The notes: generated by a model not told the origin, from the sequence alone. Counted from the first letter of the stretch, positions 16,014-25,394 are shown. The stretch: 64,000 nucleotides of DNA from Azophilus sp026709365 (GCA_965200175.1 OZ241345.1:62001-126000); one strand, 5' to 3'. Translations and numbers: made by a program.

Positions 16014-18263
16014 TCAGAATGCGATCCGCACACCAAGGGATGCCGTGCGATCCTTGTTGGGCCGGGCGCCGTAGGGTTGGCGGCCGACGATCTCCTGTTC
16101 GCGGGTCAGGTTCTCGACTCGGGCAAACAGGTCCAGGCTGTCGGTTAGGCGGTAGTTGCCCGCGAAGTCCACGGTCAGCGTGCTGCCGATGCGCTCGAAG
16201 GCGCCGCAGGACGCCCTCGTGCAGACCCCGTCGATGTAGTTGGCGGACACGAACAACGCCCAGCGGCTCTGCTGCAAGCCAAGGGTCAGGTTGAGTTGGT
16301 GGTCCGGGATGTAGGGCAAGGGGTCGCCGTTGCGGACGTCGCCGAAGAAGTCGGTGTCCGCGATGTCGGTGTCGAACTCGCCGTTGATGTGGGTGTAGGC
16401 CAACTCCACAGGCAGGCTCAGGGCCGCGTTCGGCAGCAGGTCGGCGGCGAGGCGCAGCTCCAAGCCGATGACCGTCGCCGCATCGCCATTGAAGGCGTCG
16501 CCGATTTCGCAATCCACCCCCGACGAAGCCGTGCATTCACCGAGCAGGTTATCGTAGTCGCTGAGGAACCAAGTGGCTTCGGCGCTGAGCCGTTCGTCCG
16601 TGAAGCGGGCGCCGATCTCGTAGTTCAAGGCAGTCTCCTCGTCCACGCCGGGCGCGTTGGTGGGCGCCGTGAAGCCTTTGTGGACGCCGCCGAAAAGGCT
16701 CAGGCGATCGTTGAGGCTATAGATGGCGCCGGCGCCCGGCAGCCAGACGCGGGTCTTGTTGCGGCGGCTGCTGCGCAGGTTCTCGGCGGACCGGGAGGCC
16801 GGGTTGGCGGTGCGTCCGCCCCGGGTCTCCCAGCGGGTGCGGCGCTGGTCGATGTCCTCGTAGCGCAGGCCCGGGGTGAAGGTCCAGCGGCCCCACTGGA
16901 TTTCATCAATCAGGTGCAGCGACAGGGCTTCGGCTTCCTGCAGGCGGTTGCCGGCGTTGCCGAGCAGGCCCCGGTCGTCGAGGAGCAGGCGTCCGCCGCT
17001 TTGGCGGTAGGTGCTGTTGCGCTGCATGCGGTCCTCCTCATCCTCGTGGTAGCGGGCGCCGATGCTGAGCCGGTGGTTGAATGCGCCCGTGGCAACGGTC
17101 CAGGAGAGTCTGCCCTGCACGCCGCGGGAGAAGTAGGTCCGCGCGTTGGAGCGCAGCTGGATGCTGCCCGGCGCCGTGTCGAGCGTGCCGTGCAAAACGG
17201 CCTGCAATTGGTCGGGTGCCACGCCGCCTAGTGGCTGGCCAAGGTTGATGGCCCGCACCACGTTCGACCAACTGGTGCGGGAGAACGACTGGGCGTCGGC
17301 GCTGCCGTCGAAGTCGATGCCCTCGGTCTTGAACCAATTGCGTTCGTGCTCGTTGTTGTAGTAGGTCACCGAGGCTGCCAGCGAGTCGCTGGGCGTCCAC
17401 TGGTAGCGCGCGATGACTTGCTGGTGTTCGGTGGCGATGTTGTCCTGGCTTGACAGTCCGTAGCGGCGGAAGGGATCACGGGCGAAGTCGGCGTCCGTGA
17501 GGCCGAGGTAGCTCTGTTCCGAATCCTGCTCGGCAATCTGGACCTTCAGCGCCAAGGCGTGGTCCGAACCCTCCGGGGCGTAGCTCAGCTTGAGGGTGTA
17601 GTCCTCAAGGTCAAGGCCGGAATCCCCGCCCCGATCCACGTCTTGGAAGCCATCGGAACGCCATTGGTGGGTTTCCAACAGAAAGCCGAACCCCGCCGCA
17701 TTGCGGGCGCCGTAGTGGCCGTGCAGGCGCCAGGTGGCATCTTCGGCGCCCTCGAGCATGGCGTATCCGGCGGCCTCGTCCGGGATGGGTGTGGAGAGCA
17801 TGTTCAGTGCGCCGCCGATGGTGTAGGGGCCTTGGCTGATGGCCGCCGGCCCGGTAAGCACTTCAATGGCCGCCATGCGGCCCAAGGTGGGGAAATAGTA
17901 CGCGCTCGGCGCGGAATAGGGCGCCGGGGCAATCAGCACGTTGTCCTCCAGGAGGGTGATGCGCCCGCTTCGTTCGGTGGCCACCCCGCGGATGCTGATG
18001 TTGGGACGCAGCCCGTAGCCGTCCTCAACCTGCACGGATACGCCCGGCACTTGGCGGATGAGGCGCTGAACGTCCCCATGACCGAGGCGCCGAAGCTCCT
18101 CCGTGCCGATGTGGCGGGCACCGCCGGCAATGCGGTTGGCCTGCGCCCGTTCGCCGACGATCAACACCTCCTCGATGAAGGCTTGGTCGTCAGCCTGCGT
18201 CGGCAGGGCCGCGCCGGCAAGGAAGAACGCGGCCGACGCCGCGAGCCAAGTGTAGCGAACCAT
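16014..18263 (-). CDS. TonB-dependent outer-membrane receptor, FecA-like
   Basis: A 749-residue receptor for active uptake across the outer membrane, probably of a ferric chelate. A signal peptide of about 24 residues (LAASAAFFLAGAALPTQA) precedes a TonB-box-like EEVLIVGER (31-39). A plug domain follows (about 45-160, with VPGVSVQVEDGYGLRPNISI and RGVATERSGRITLLED). The beta-barrel ends in the aromatic GVRIAF terminus of outer-membrane proteins. The plug resembles Fe3+-citrate type receptors. A Fur-box-like sequence 40-60 bases upstream supports iron control. No transporter or siderophore genes are adjacent. Confidence 0.9.
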   Translation of the reverse strand: MVRYTWLAASAAFFLAGAALPTQADDQAFIEEVLIVGERAQANRIAGGARHIGTEELRRLGHGDVQRLIRQVPGVSVQVEDGYGLRPNISIRGVATERSGRITLLEDNVLIAPAPYSAPSAYYFPTLGRMAAIEVLTGPAAISQGPYTIGGALNMLSTPIPDEAAGYAMLEGAEDATWRLHGHYGARNAAGFGFLLETHQWRSDGFQDVDRGGDSGLDLEDYTLKLSYAPEGSDHALALKVQIAEQDSEQSYLGLTDADFARDPFRRYGLSSQDNIATEHQQVIARYQWTPSDSLAASVTYYNNEHERNWFKTEGIDFDGSADAQSFSRTSWSNVVRAINLGQPLGGVAPDQLQAVLHGTLDTAPGSIQLRSNARTYFSRGVQGRLSWTVATGAFNHRLSIGARYHEDEEDRMQRNSTYRQSGGRLLLDDRGLLGNAGNRLQEAEALSLHLIDEIQWGRWTFTPGLRYEDIDQRRTRWETRGGRTANPASRSAENLRSSRRNKTRVWLPGAGAIYSLNDRLSLFGGVHKGFTAPTNAPGVDEETALNYEIGARFTDERLSAEATWFLSDYDNLLGECTASSGVDCEIGDAFNGDAATVIGLELRLAADLLPNAALSLPVELAYTHINGEFDTDIADTDFFGDVRNGDPLPYIPDHQLNLTLGLQQSRWALFVSANYIDGVCTRASCGAFERIGSTLTVDFAGNYRLTDSLDLFARVENLTREQEIVGRQPYGARPNKDRTASLGVRIAF

Positions 18264-18302
18264 CGGGAAACTCCTGTCAACTTCGATGGCCCTGAACCGT
18301 AT

Positions 18303-18323
18303 ATCAAATGATATCGATTATCA
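18303..18323 (-). promoter_or_regulatory. Fur-box-like operator of the TonB receptor gene
   Basis: On the coding strand the site reads TGATAATCGATATCATTTGA, which matches the 19-bp Fur consensus at about 12 positions and keeps the GATAAT and ATCATT half-sites. It lies 40-60 bases upstream of the receptor start. Repression by Fur-iron is inferred. Confidence 0.55.
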
Positions 18324-18407
18324 AACTTATTTTTTTTCGTTTACAAAGGCGTTCCGATTGAGGAGCAGGCACAATGGGAAGGCACTGAGGGACGGGCGCG
18401 GAGCGAA

Positions 18408-18494
18408 TGGTGCCGAGGAGAGGACTTGAACCTCCACGGGGTTACCCCCACTAGCACCTGAAGCTAGCGTGTCTACCAATTTCACCACCTCGGC
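18408..18494 (-). tRNA. tRNA-Leu (anticodon CAG), CCA encoded
   Basis: An 87-nt tRNA on the minus strand. The 7-bp acceptor stem GCCGAGG/CCTCGGC, D-arm TGGTGAAATTGGTAGACA, anticodon loop TTCAGGT (CAG), the long variable arm of class II tRNAs (GTGGGGGTAACCCCGT) and T-arm GAGGTTCAAGTCCTC are all present. The 3' CCA is genomically encoded. Confidence 0.95.
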
Positions 18495-18557
18495 GGGAAG
18501 TGGCCGCTTGGGGAAGCGGGCGCGCAATGTAATGGCACGGGAAGGGTCTTGTCAACG

Positions 18558-18658
18558 CGAACCTTGGCCTTTGGGCCAAGGTTCGTTGGAGTTTCGCTGA
18601 CGCGAAACTCTGCGCTAGTCGCTTGGGCCAGATTCCGAAATGTTTCTGAGCCAGCACA
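18558..18658 (+). repeat. 95-bp palindromic repeat, copy R1
   Basis: Stem 1 is CGAACCTTGG...CCAAGGTTCG (18558-18585). Stem 2 is GGAGTTTCGC...GCGAAACTCT. The conserved tail GAAATGTTTCTGAGC closes the unit. R1, R2 and a third partial tail form a tandem array between tRNA-Leu and the permease gene. Stem 1 here is unrelated in sequence to stem 1 of most other copies. Confidence 0.75.
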
Positions 18659-18660
18659 CG

Positions 18661-18804
18661 CGCCTCTCGCCCACGGGGCGAGAGGCGGTTGGAGTTTCGC
18701 TGCGCGAAACTCCGCGCGCTCGTCGCGTGGGTCAGGTTCCGAGATGTTTCTGAGCCCGCACGCTGTCGCGTAGGTCGGATTCGAGATGTTTCTGAGCCCG
18801 CACA
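18661..18804 (+). repeat. 95-bp palindromic repeat, copy R2 plus a partial third tail
   Basis: Stem 1 is CGCCTCTCGCC...GGCGAGAGGCG (18661-18687), the same stem type as at 52529. Stem 2 is GGAGTTTCGC...GCGAAACTCC and the tail is GAGATGTTTCTGAGCCCGCA (ends about 18761). A further copy of the tail only follows at 18762-18804. Confidence 0.75.
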
Positions 18805-18864
18805 GGCCATTGCAGGACACAGCGCCAGCATTTAACGTGCGTCCAACCCACAAGCCCCCAAGCC

Positions 18865-20226
18865 ATGCCAACCGCCGCCGCTGACAGTCCGCGCTTCAAC
18901 AAGGTGCTGCGCCGCAGGGATGTCGTGCTGCTCTCCTTTGGCGCCATGATTGGCTGGAGTTGGGTGCTGATCAGCGGCTATTGGATCGAATCGGCGGGAT
19001 CGCTCGGTACCTTAATCGCCTTCGCCGGCGGCGGCTTGGCCGTCATTCTCATCGGCCTCACTTACGGCGAGCTGGCCTCCGCCATGCCCAAGGCGGGCGG
19101 CGAGCATGTTTACACGCACCGCGCCCTTGGCCCGACTTGGTCGTTCGTCTGCACTTGGGCGCTGCTGTTCGCCTATCTGGCGGTATGCCTGTTCGAGGCG
19201 GTCGCGCTGCCCACCGCCGTTGAGTACCTGGCGCCCGGCATCCGCATGGGCACCCTGTGGCGGGTGCTCGAAGCCGACGTGGACCTGGGCTTCGTCCTCA
19301 TCGGGGCGGGCGGCGCCATGGTCATCGCGGTGGTCAACGTGCTCGGCATCAAGGCCGCCGCCCGGCTGCAGAACCTGATCGCCCTGATGATCCTCCTCTC
19401 CGGAACGCTGCTGTTCACCGGCGCCCTCAGCTTCGGCGAACTTGATCGGGCGCGACCCTTCATCGCCGAACCGGCCAGCGGCATCCTCACCGTGCTCATC
19501 ATGGTCCCCGCCCTGCTGGTGGGCTTCGACGTCATTCCCCAGTCGGCCGAGGAGATCAACCTGCCGCAATCGCGAATCGGCGCTCTGCTGGTGGCCTCCG
19601 TGGTCATGGCCGTGCTCTGGTACGTCCTGATCGGCCTATCGGTGGCCGTGGCGCTGCCCAAGGAGGCCTTGGCCGCCAGCGACATGGCCACCGGCGAGGC
19701 GGCTTCGGCGCTCTGGGGCGGTAGCTGGGCCGGGAGCGCGCTGGTGCTGGGCGGCGTCGGCGGCATTCTCAGCAGCTGGAACGCCTTCGTCATCGGCGGC
19801 AGCCGGGTGATGTTCGCCTTGGCCGAGTCGGGCCAAATTCCCCGCATGTTCGCGCGGCTGCATCCCCGCTACCGAACGCCTTACGTCGGCATCATCACCA
19901 TCGGCCTGCTCTGCTGCATCTCGCCGCTGTTTGGGCGCACCATCCTCGTGTGGCTGGTCAACGTGGGCAGCTTCGGCGTCACCGTCGCCTTTCTGTTTGT
20001 GGCGCTCGCCTTCCTGCGCCTGCGCCAGACTGAACCGGATTTGCCCCGGCCCTTCAAGGTGGCCAACGGCACGGCCGTCGGCTGGGGCGCCGTGCTGCTT
20101 TCCCTCGCGCTGCTGTCCGCCTTCCTGCCTTGGAGCCCTTCGGCGCTGCTGTGGCCTTACGAATGGTCAATGATCCTCGGTTGGGCGCTGATCGGCTTGG
20201 CGTGCTTCGTTTGCTTTCAACGTTGA
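18865..20226 (+). CDS. APC-superfamily amino-acid permease
   Basis: A 453-residue inner-membrane transporter with about twelve membrane segments. The first helix carries the unwound glycine stretch LLSFGAMIGWSWVLISGYW typical of amino acid-polyamine-organocation permeases, followed by TYGELASAMPKAGGEHVYTH on the helix 2-3 loop, a signature of the family. Substrate and direction are not resolved. The DUF481 gene begins 9 bases after the stop, so they are probably co-transcribed. Tandem 95-bp repeats lie directly upstream. Confidence 0.85.
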   Translation: MPTAAADSPRFNKVLRRRDVVLLSFGAMIGWSWVLISGYWIESAGSLGTLIAFAGGGLAVILIGLTYGELASAMPKAGGEHVYTHRALGPTWSFVCTWALLFAYLAVCLFEAVALPTAVEYLAPGIRMGTLWRVLEADVDLGFVLIGAGGAMVIAVVNVLGIKAAARLQNLIALMILLSGTLLFTGALSFGELDRARPFIAEPASGILTVLIMVPALLVGFDVIPQSAEEINLPQSRIGALLVASVVMAVLWYVLIGLSVAVALPKEALAASDMATGEAASALWGGSWAGSALVLGGVGGILSSWNAFVIGGSRVMFALAESGQIPRMFARLHPRYRTPYVGIITIGLLCCISPLFGRTILVWLVNVGSFGVTVAFLFVALAFLRLRQTEPDLPRPFKVANGTAVGWGAVLLSLALLSAFLPWSPSALLWPYEWSMILGWALIGLACFVCFQR

Positions 20227-20235
20227 GGAGAGACT

Positions 20236-21276
20236 GTGAGGTTGATGACGACGGTTTGCGGGACCATCCGCGGAGCGCTCCTGGCGTGGCCCTTGCTGGC
20301 GATCTCGGGTGGCGGCCTGCTGGCTGACACCGTCACGCTGAAGAACGGAGACCGGCTCAGCGGGGAGGTCGATAGCCTGTCCGGGGGGAACCTGCTGCTC
20401 GACACCGACTACGCGGGCCGGCTGCTGGTGCGCGTCAAGGCCATCGAGTCGGTCACCGCCGACGGCGAGTTTCAGGTGCGGATGAGCCGCGGTGAGCGCT
20501 TGGTCGGCAGGCTGCAGGCGGAGCAGGGCGCACAACGACTGCTGCCCGCGGATGGCGTTTCGCTGCCCTTGGCGCTCGATCAGGTCCGCAACGCCAGCCG
20601 CGCCGGCGACGCGTTGGCCAGCTTGGCCCGCGGCTGGAGCGCCCGCTCCGACCTTTCCGCGTCGGTCTCAAGCGGCAACAGCGAGACGGAGGCGATCAAC
20701 CTGCTGGTGCAGTCCTCCCTGGCGCTCAAGCGAACCGTCCATGACGCTGCGCTGCTCATCGGCCGCGAGGAGGCCGACGGCGCGCGCGTTCGGGAGCAGC
20801 TCGACCTCGACTACGGCTACAAACGCTTCCTGAACGACAAATGGTTCGCGCTCGGCAATGCGGAGTACTACCGCGACGAGCTTAAGGGCATCGACTTGCG
20901 GGTCACCTTGGGCGGCGGCATTGGCTACCAAGTCTGGCAGGACAGTTTCGGCGCGCTATCCGTAGGCGCCGGAGCCACCGTGGTCTTTGATGAAATCGGC
21001 ACCCAAGCCGCCCAAAACCCAGCTTGGCGCTGGGAGCTCGACTACAACCGATTCATCTGGGGCAAGCGGCTTGAGTTCTTCCATCGGCACAGCCTGCTGG
21101 TGATTCCCGACAGCGGCCGCGGCGAGGTCATCGAGGCATCAACGGGCTTGCGGCTGGCGCTCAACGAGCGCCTTGACACCCACTTTCGCATCGACCACCG
21201 AATCGACACGGCGCCGAACGAGGGGGCCAAGAAGACGGATGCCGCCTACAACTTGGGGCTCGGGCTGAAGTTCTAG
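20236..21276 (+). CDS. DUF481-domain outer-membrane/periplasmic protein
   Basis: A 346-residue exported protein starting at GTG 20236, with gaggagag 5-12 bases upstream. An N-terminal signal peptide (about 8-30) precedes a small beta domain (DTVTLKNGDRLSGEVDSLSG) and then the DUF481 region from about 130, with alternating beta strands (SSGNSETEAINL...LDYGYKRFLNDKWFALGNAE). It ends in a hydrophobic beta strand, YNLGLGLKF, typical of outer-membrane barrels. DUF481 proteins of the YdiY type are of unknown function. It sits in an operon with the permease. Confidence 0.8.
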   Translation: MRLMTTVCGTIRGALLAWPLLAISGGGLLADTVTLKNGDRLSGEVDSLSGGNLLLDTDYAGRLLVRVKAIESVTADGEFQVRMSRGERLVGRLQAEQGAQRLLPADGVSLPLALDQVRNASRAGDALASLARGWSARSDLSASVSSGNSETEAINLLVQSSLALKRTVHDAALLIGREEADGARVREQLDLDYGYKRFLNDKWFALGNAEYYRDELKGIDLRVTLGGGIGYQVWQDSFGALSVGAGATVVFDEIGTQAAQNPAWRWELDYNRFIWGKRLEFFHRHSLLVIPDSGRGEVIEASTGLRLALNERLDTHFRIDHRIDTAPNEGAKKTDAAYNLGLGLKF

Positions 21277-21597
21277 CTATTCTTTGGCGAGAACGCGAAA
21301 CTGATGTGCAGGGGGCTGGAGGCGACCCGCCCGGCTGCGCGGATTGGCGCGCCGGACAACCCAAGCCGCAATGGAAAATGTGCGGCCGAAGCCCACGAAG
21401 CGGTGGTTGCCCGACATGTCCACTGACAAGCGTGAGCGCGCAAAGCCCGCAAGACCCAGCCATCCACTCCCGCTGTGCCTTGCGCAACAAGGTAGGCGGC
21501 ACAGCCTCCGGAACGGAATCGGGCCGCAGCCGCCGGATGGCGCGCTGGGTGCTCATCAACGCATGGCGGGATTCCGCGGACCCGGACGCTTACGCCT
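21277..21597. other. 321-base stretch without a recognisable gene
   Basis: The gap lies between the DUF481 gene and the convergent acyl-CoA synthetase. I see no protein-like frame, tRNA, repeat copy or clear terminator in it. Confidence 0.5.
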
Positions 21598-23223
21598 TCA
21601 AAGCTCAATGCCCAACTCGGCGAAGGCCGTGCGCTTGGCCCACTTGTAGTCGGCCTTGCCGTTGGGCGCCCGCTGGACGCGGTCCACGAACACCACCTGC
21701 TTCGGCAGCTTGTAGCCGGCCAAGTGCTCGCGGGTGAAGTCGATCAGTTCGGCTTCGGCCACGGCGTCGGGCGGGCTGCAGGAAGCCACCGCCACCACCC
21801 GCTCGCCGAAGCGCTCGTCGGGGACGCCAACCACCAGGCTGTCGGAGACTTGGGAATGGCGCTTGATCGCTTCCTCCACCTCCTCCGGGAACACCTTCTC
21901 GCCGGCCGTGTTGATGCAGACGCTGCCGCGCCCCAACAGCGTGATGGAGCCGTCGGCTTCGACGGTGGCGAAGTCGCCGGGGAAGCTGTAGCGCACGCCG
22001 TCGATCTCCCAGAAGGTGGCGGCGCTCTTCTCCGGATCCTTGTAGTAGCCGACGGGCACGTTGCCGCTGGTGGCGATCAGGCCCATTTCCCCTGAGCCGG
22101 GCTGGACCTCGCGCCCGTCCTCGGTGAAGACCTTCACGCCTTCGTTGAGGACGAACTTGGCGGTCTCAGAGCGGGCTTCGCGGCTGGTGACGCTAGTGCC
22201 CATGCCGCCCTCCGAGGAGCCCATGGCATCGACCAGCACCATGTTGTGATGCTTGAGGAGACCCTGCTTGTTCTCCGCGCTCCACATCACGCCACTGGAG
22301 ATGATCTGTTGCATGCTGGTGAGATCGTAGGGATTGCCGCGCTCCGCCGCCTCCTCCAAGGCCGCCAGAAGGGGCCGGGCAAAGGCATCGCCGACGATGA
22401 CGAGATCGGTGACGCGGTGGCGCTCCACCAACCCCCAGATGTGGTCGGGGTCGAGCCCCGGCCGGGGCGTCAGCACCACGGTGCCGCCCAGCACAAGCGT
22501 TATGAAACCGCCCAGCCACATGCCAGTGCCGTGCATCAGCGGGCAGGCGGGCAGCGAGATGGGCGCCCCATCGCCGATGGCCTCAATCATGGCGGGCACG
22601 TCGGCAATGCGCTCCGGCGGGGCCAAGCCCCGCCCGGCGGCGCCCATGCCCATCAGCGCTTGGCAGAACAGGCCGCCGTGGTACATCACCCCCTTGGGCA
22701 TGCCTGTGGTGCCGCCGGTGTAGAGCATGTAGATGCTCAAGGGATCCCGCTCAATGCGCGGCAGGGGCTTGGCGTCGCGGACGGCGCGCTCGTAGTCCAA
22801 GGCGCCGTCGAGCAGGACTTCGGTGCCGTCTTCCACTTGGATGTAGAGCTTCACCTTCGGCAGGCGGTCTCGTATCTCCCAGATGCGCGCGGCGTAGCAG
22901 GCTTGGAAGACCACGGCTTCGGCATCGGCGTTGTCGAGCAGGTAAACCAGTTCGTCCGCCTTGTAGCGGTAGTTCACGTTGATTGGGCAGCCGCTGATCT
23001 TGAACGCGGCGTACTGCGCTTCAAGGTACTCGCCGCAGTTGTGCAAGTAAGTGCCCACTTTCGAATCAACGTCCAAGCCGTGGGCGTGATACACGGTCGC
23101 CAACCGAGCCGCCCGGTCATCGAACTCGCGCCAAGTGCGAACTTGGTCGCCGCAAATTACGGCGGGTTTTTGGCCAACGGTGTCCGCGATGGCCTCCCAA
23201 GCCGTGGCGAAGTGAAAGTCCAT
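21598..23223 (-). CDS. acyl-CoA synthetase (AMP-forming, fatty-acid/aromatic-acid type)
   Basis: A 541-residue ANL-superfamily ligase that activates a carboxylic acid to its CoA thioester through an acyl-adenylate. The ATP loop YTGGTTGMPKGVMYHG, the adenylate-contacting DAMGSSEGGMGTSV, the hinge motif YSFPGDFATVEADGSITLLG and the C-terminal catalytic lysine region RAPNGKADYKWAK are all present. The start is ATG 23223; in-frame sequence further upstream falls in a 95-bp repeat. The substrate is unknown; a fatty or ring-derived acid would fit the catabolic content of the window. Confidence 0.88.
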   Translation of the reverse strand: MDFHFATAWEAIADTVGQKPAVICGDQVRTWREFDDRAARLATVYHAHGLDVDSKVGTYLHNCGEYLEAQYAAFKISGCPINVNYRYKADELVYLLDNADAEAVVFQACYAARIWEIRDRLPKVKLYIQVEDGTEVLLDGALDYERAVRDAKPLPRIERDPLSIYMLYTGGTTGMPKGVMYHGGLFCQALMGMGAAGRGLAPPERIADVPAMIEAIGDGAPISLPACPLMHGTGMWLGGFITLVLGGTVVLTPRPGLDPDHIWGLVERHRVTDLVIVGDAFARPLLAALEEAAERGNPYDLTSMQQIISSGVMWSAENKQGLLKHHNMVLVDAMGSSEGGMGTSVTSREARSETAKFVLNEGVKVFTEDGREVQPGSGEMGLIATSGNVPVGYYKDPEKSAATFWEIDGVRYSFPGDFATVEADGSITLLGRGSVCINTAGEKVFPEEVEEAIKRHSQVSDSLVVGVPDERFGERVVAVASCSPPDAVAEAELIDFTREHLAGYKLPKQVVFVDRVQRAPNGKADYKWAKRTAFAELGIEL

Positions 23224-23290
23224 GCCGTGTTCCCCTAGTGCTTCGCTGCTGGAGCGTGTAATGTACTGGCGGATTCCGGCAAGCGCCAGT

Positions 23291-23387
23291 GCGCCCGCGA
23301 GGCGGGCGCGGATGGAGTTTCGCTGGCGCGAAACTCCGCGCACTCGTCGCGTGAGTCAGGTTCCGGGATGTTTCTGAGCCCGCACAG
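23291..23387 (+). repeat. 95-bp palindromic repeat, copy R3
   Basis: Stem 1 is GCGCCCGC...GCGGGCGC (23291-23309). Stem 2 is GGAGTTTCGC...GCGAAACTCC and the tail is GGGATGTTTCTGAGCCCGCA. It lies between the acyl-CoA synthetase start and the effector-like cassette. A 5-bp direct repeat (CAGTG) borders it but may be chance. Confidence 0.75.
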
Positions 23388-23504
23388 TGTGCCGACCTGA
23401 CGGTCGCGTGGGCTTGGGCTGGAGGCTTAGGCGCAGGCCAAATTGGTCTGGTGAAAGGGATGATGCTAGGCTTGCGCAAAATCTGAAGGTGACAGGTCGG
23501 GCTG

Positions 23505-25394
23505 ATGAACGTAGCCGAACAACAACCCTTAACTGACGCTGCAACTGAAATCGGCCGCACGAACACCGCAGCGGTCCCGGACAGTGCGGGCAAGCTGACA
23601 ACGCCAAGCGGTGAACGGACCGTTGAGCTGGGCGGGCCCGATCTGAACCCGCGGCCGGATGTTCGCGCTTCGGCCGATGCCGCGCCCACGGCCAGGCTCA
23701 ACTTCAAGCCGGCTGCCGCGGCGCGCGTGCCGCAGCCTGCCAAGGCAGCCGATGCGGCAACGCAGCGGCAGCGGGACTTCGCCCGCGACGGCAGCCCAAG
23801 TCAGGGCTTGGCCCTGCGCGAGGGGCTGCTGCGCGCCAGAATCTCGGAGCAGTCGCCCTCCGTCGTTGCCCAACGCGACCCTTCAGGCTCCAAGTCCAGA
23901 GTAAGCGGCAAGTCATCCGAGCTCGCCACGGGGAAACTGTCGCAGCTGGCCGGCAGCCAGGATTTTTTTGAGCGCCACGGGGTCAGGAAGCCCCGCTCCG
24001 ACATCCGCATTCCCTTGCTGAACCTCACCTTGGCGCGGCGTGACAGTGACTACAAGGCGATGATGGCAAGGCTTGACTTCACGTTGCAGAACTACAAGCA
24101 GGCGCTGGCCGAGGCGATTCCCGTCAGCGCGCAGAAACCGGAGCAACGCACCAAGACCCTGTTGGAATTGAACTTGCGGCTGGATCAGCTGGAAAGGCAT
24201 GTCATTGCGGAGCACCAGGCGCTATCCGGGGCCAATCACAAGCCGGGGCGGCAACAGGAGCTGCTCAACGCGCTGTCCGGAGCGGTTGACGATGAGCGCG
24301 CCATGCTGGTGGACGTGACGAATGCCTTCAATACGGAGCGGCCCACTTCAGGAACTTCCGTTTCATGGCAGAACGCGCTGGAGTTCAAGCGGGTTGGCCT
24401 CAACTTGGGCGACAACGTGGGGATTGGCGGGAGCCAATGGAAAGCCGTGCAGTCCTCCGAGAAGTTCGGGCGGGGCAGTTTCAACACCGTGCAGAAACTG
24501 GAGTTCCGGGACGGCAGCGTCGGCATCTTCAAACCCGGGGTGGTCAGCGAGCGGAACAAAAGCCGCCCCGCAGTTTCCGAATACTGGAAAATTCCCGCTG
24601 AACAACCCCGTTATGAAGCGCGCAACGTTGCCTCGGCGAACCTCGACCGGCAACTGGGCGGGGGCAACGTGCTGGTGAACTCCGAGTTTTTCCTTCACGA
24701 CGACCAGTTGGGCATTCTGATGGAAAAGGCGCCGGGCCACAGCTTTTTTCAATGCGCGTTGTACGGCCACGATGCCGCGGTCGGTCGGCTGGCCGACAAC
24801 CCCATGCTGCACCGGGATCTCAACAAGCTGCAAGTCATGGACGCGCTCTGCGGACAGCTTGACCGGCACTTGGGCAACATGTGCATCGAATTGGATGACG
24901 AGGGCAACTATCGGCAGCTGAAGGGGATCGACAATGATGCGTCCTTTGGCCAGAACGAGGCATTGAACGACCTGAGCCAATTCTCCAGCGCCTACAAAAT
25001 GGAGTTCTATTTCACCGCCAGCGCAAGGACAGCGGCCATGGCGGCTTGCAACAACCTTGGCCTGCCGCCGTTGGTGGACGCGGGACTGGCGGAAAGGTTG
25101 CTGCAACCCGACTTTGCCGAACAGGCGCGCGCCAATGTCAAAGGTCTGCTCAGCGCAAGGGAGACGGCCGGCATGGACAGCCGAATTGAACAGCTGCAGG
25201 CGCACGTCAAGGCGCTCCAGGACAAGGGGCTGACCGTAACGGACTGGGAATCCGGGCATGCCGACAATGGCCAGTTGTTGACGCGCATTCTGGCCAAGGA
25301 CAAGCACCACTCCTATTCGCAAAGATTCATCGACACTGCGGAGTCCTTGCAGCCCACGCGGATGCTGAACAACGCAATCGGGCTGAAGAGTTGA
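23505..25394 (+). CDS. putative type III secretion effector with an atypical (PI-kinase-like) kinase domain
   Basis: A 629-residue soluble protein without signal peptide or membrane segment. Residues 1-150 are low-complexity and rich in Ser, Ala, Pro and Thr, as in many secreted effectors. Residues 165-275 look helical. From about 305 a kinase-like fold can be followed: glycine loop GRGSFNTV (323-330), K343 in VGIFKPG, E371 in YEARN, hinge GILMEKAPG (403-411), catalytic loop D453-RHLG-N458, and metal motif IDND (475-478). The D-R-H-x-x-N plus IDND pattern recalls PI3/PI4-kinase and actin-fragmin-kinase-like folds rather than classical Ser/Thr kinases. A CesT-like chaperone gene lies two genes downstream. 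Secretion is inferred; no secretion apparatus is in the window. Confidence 0.6.
   Translation: MNVAEQQPLTDAATEIGRTNTAAVPDSAGKLTTPSGERTVELGGPDLNPRPDVRASADAAPTARLNFKPAAAARVPQPAKAADAATQRQRDFARDGSPSQGLALREGLLRARISEQSPSVVAQRDPSGSKSRVSGKSSELATGKLSQLAGSQDFFERHGVRKPRSDIRIPLLNLTLARRDSDYKAMMARLDFTLQNYKQALAEAIPVSAQKPEQRTKTLLELNLRLDQLERHVIAEHQALSGANHKPGRQQELLNALSGAVDDERAMLVDVTNAFNTERPTSGTSVSWQNALEFKRVGLNLGDNVGIGGSQWKAVQSSEKFGRGSFNTVQKLEFRDGSVGIFKPGVVSERNKSRPAVSEYWKIPAEQPRYEARNVASANLDRQLGGGNVLVNSEFFLHDDQLGILMEKAPGHSFFQCALYGHDAAVGRLADNPMLHRDLNKLQVMDALCGQLDRHLGNMCIELDDEGNYRQLKGIDNDASFGQNEALNDLSQFSSAYKMEFYFTASARTAAMAACNNLGLPPLVDAGLAERLLQPDFAEQARANVKGLLSARETAGMDSRIEQLQAHVKALQDKGLTVTDWESGHADNGQLLTRILAKDKHHSYSQRFIDTAESLQPTRMLNNAIGLKS

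Noticed and set aside
18558..18804. Integron attC sites or a CRISPR array
   Set aside because: No core sites of the attC type, no integrase and no cassettes; the units are dispersed over 40 kb in both orientations.
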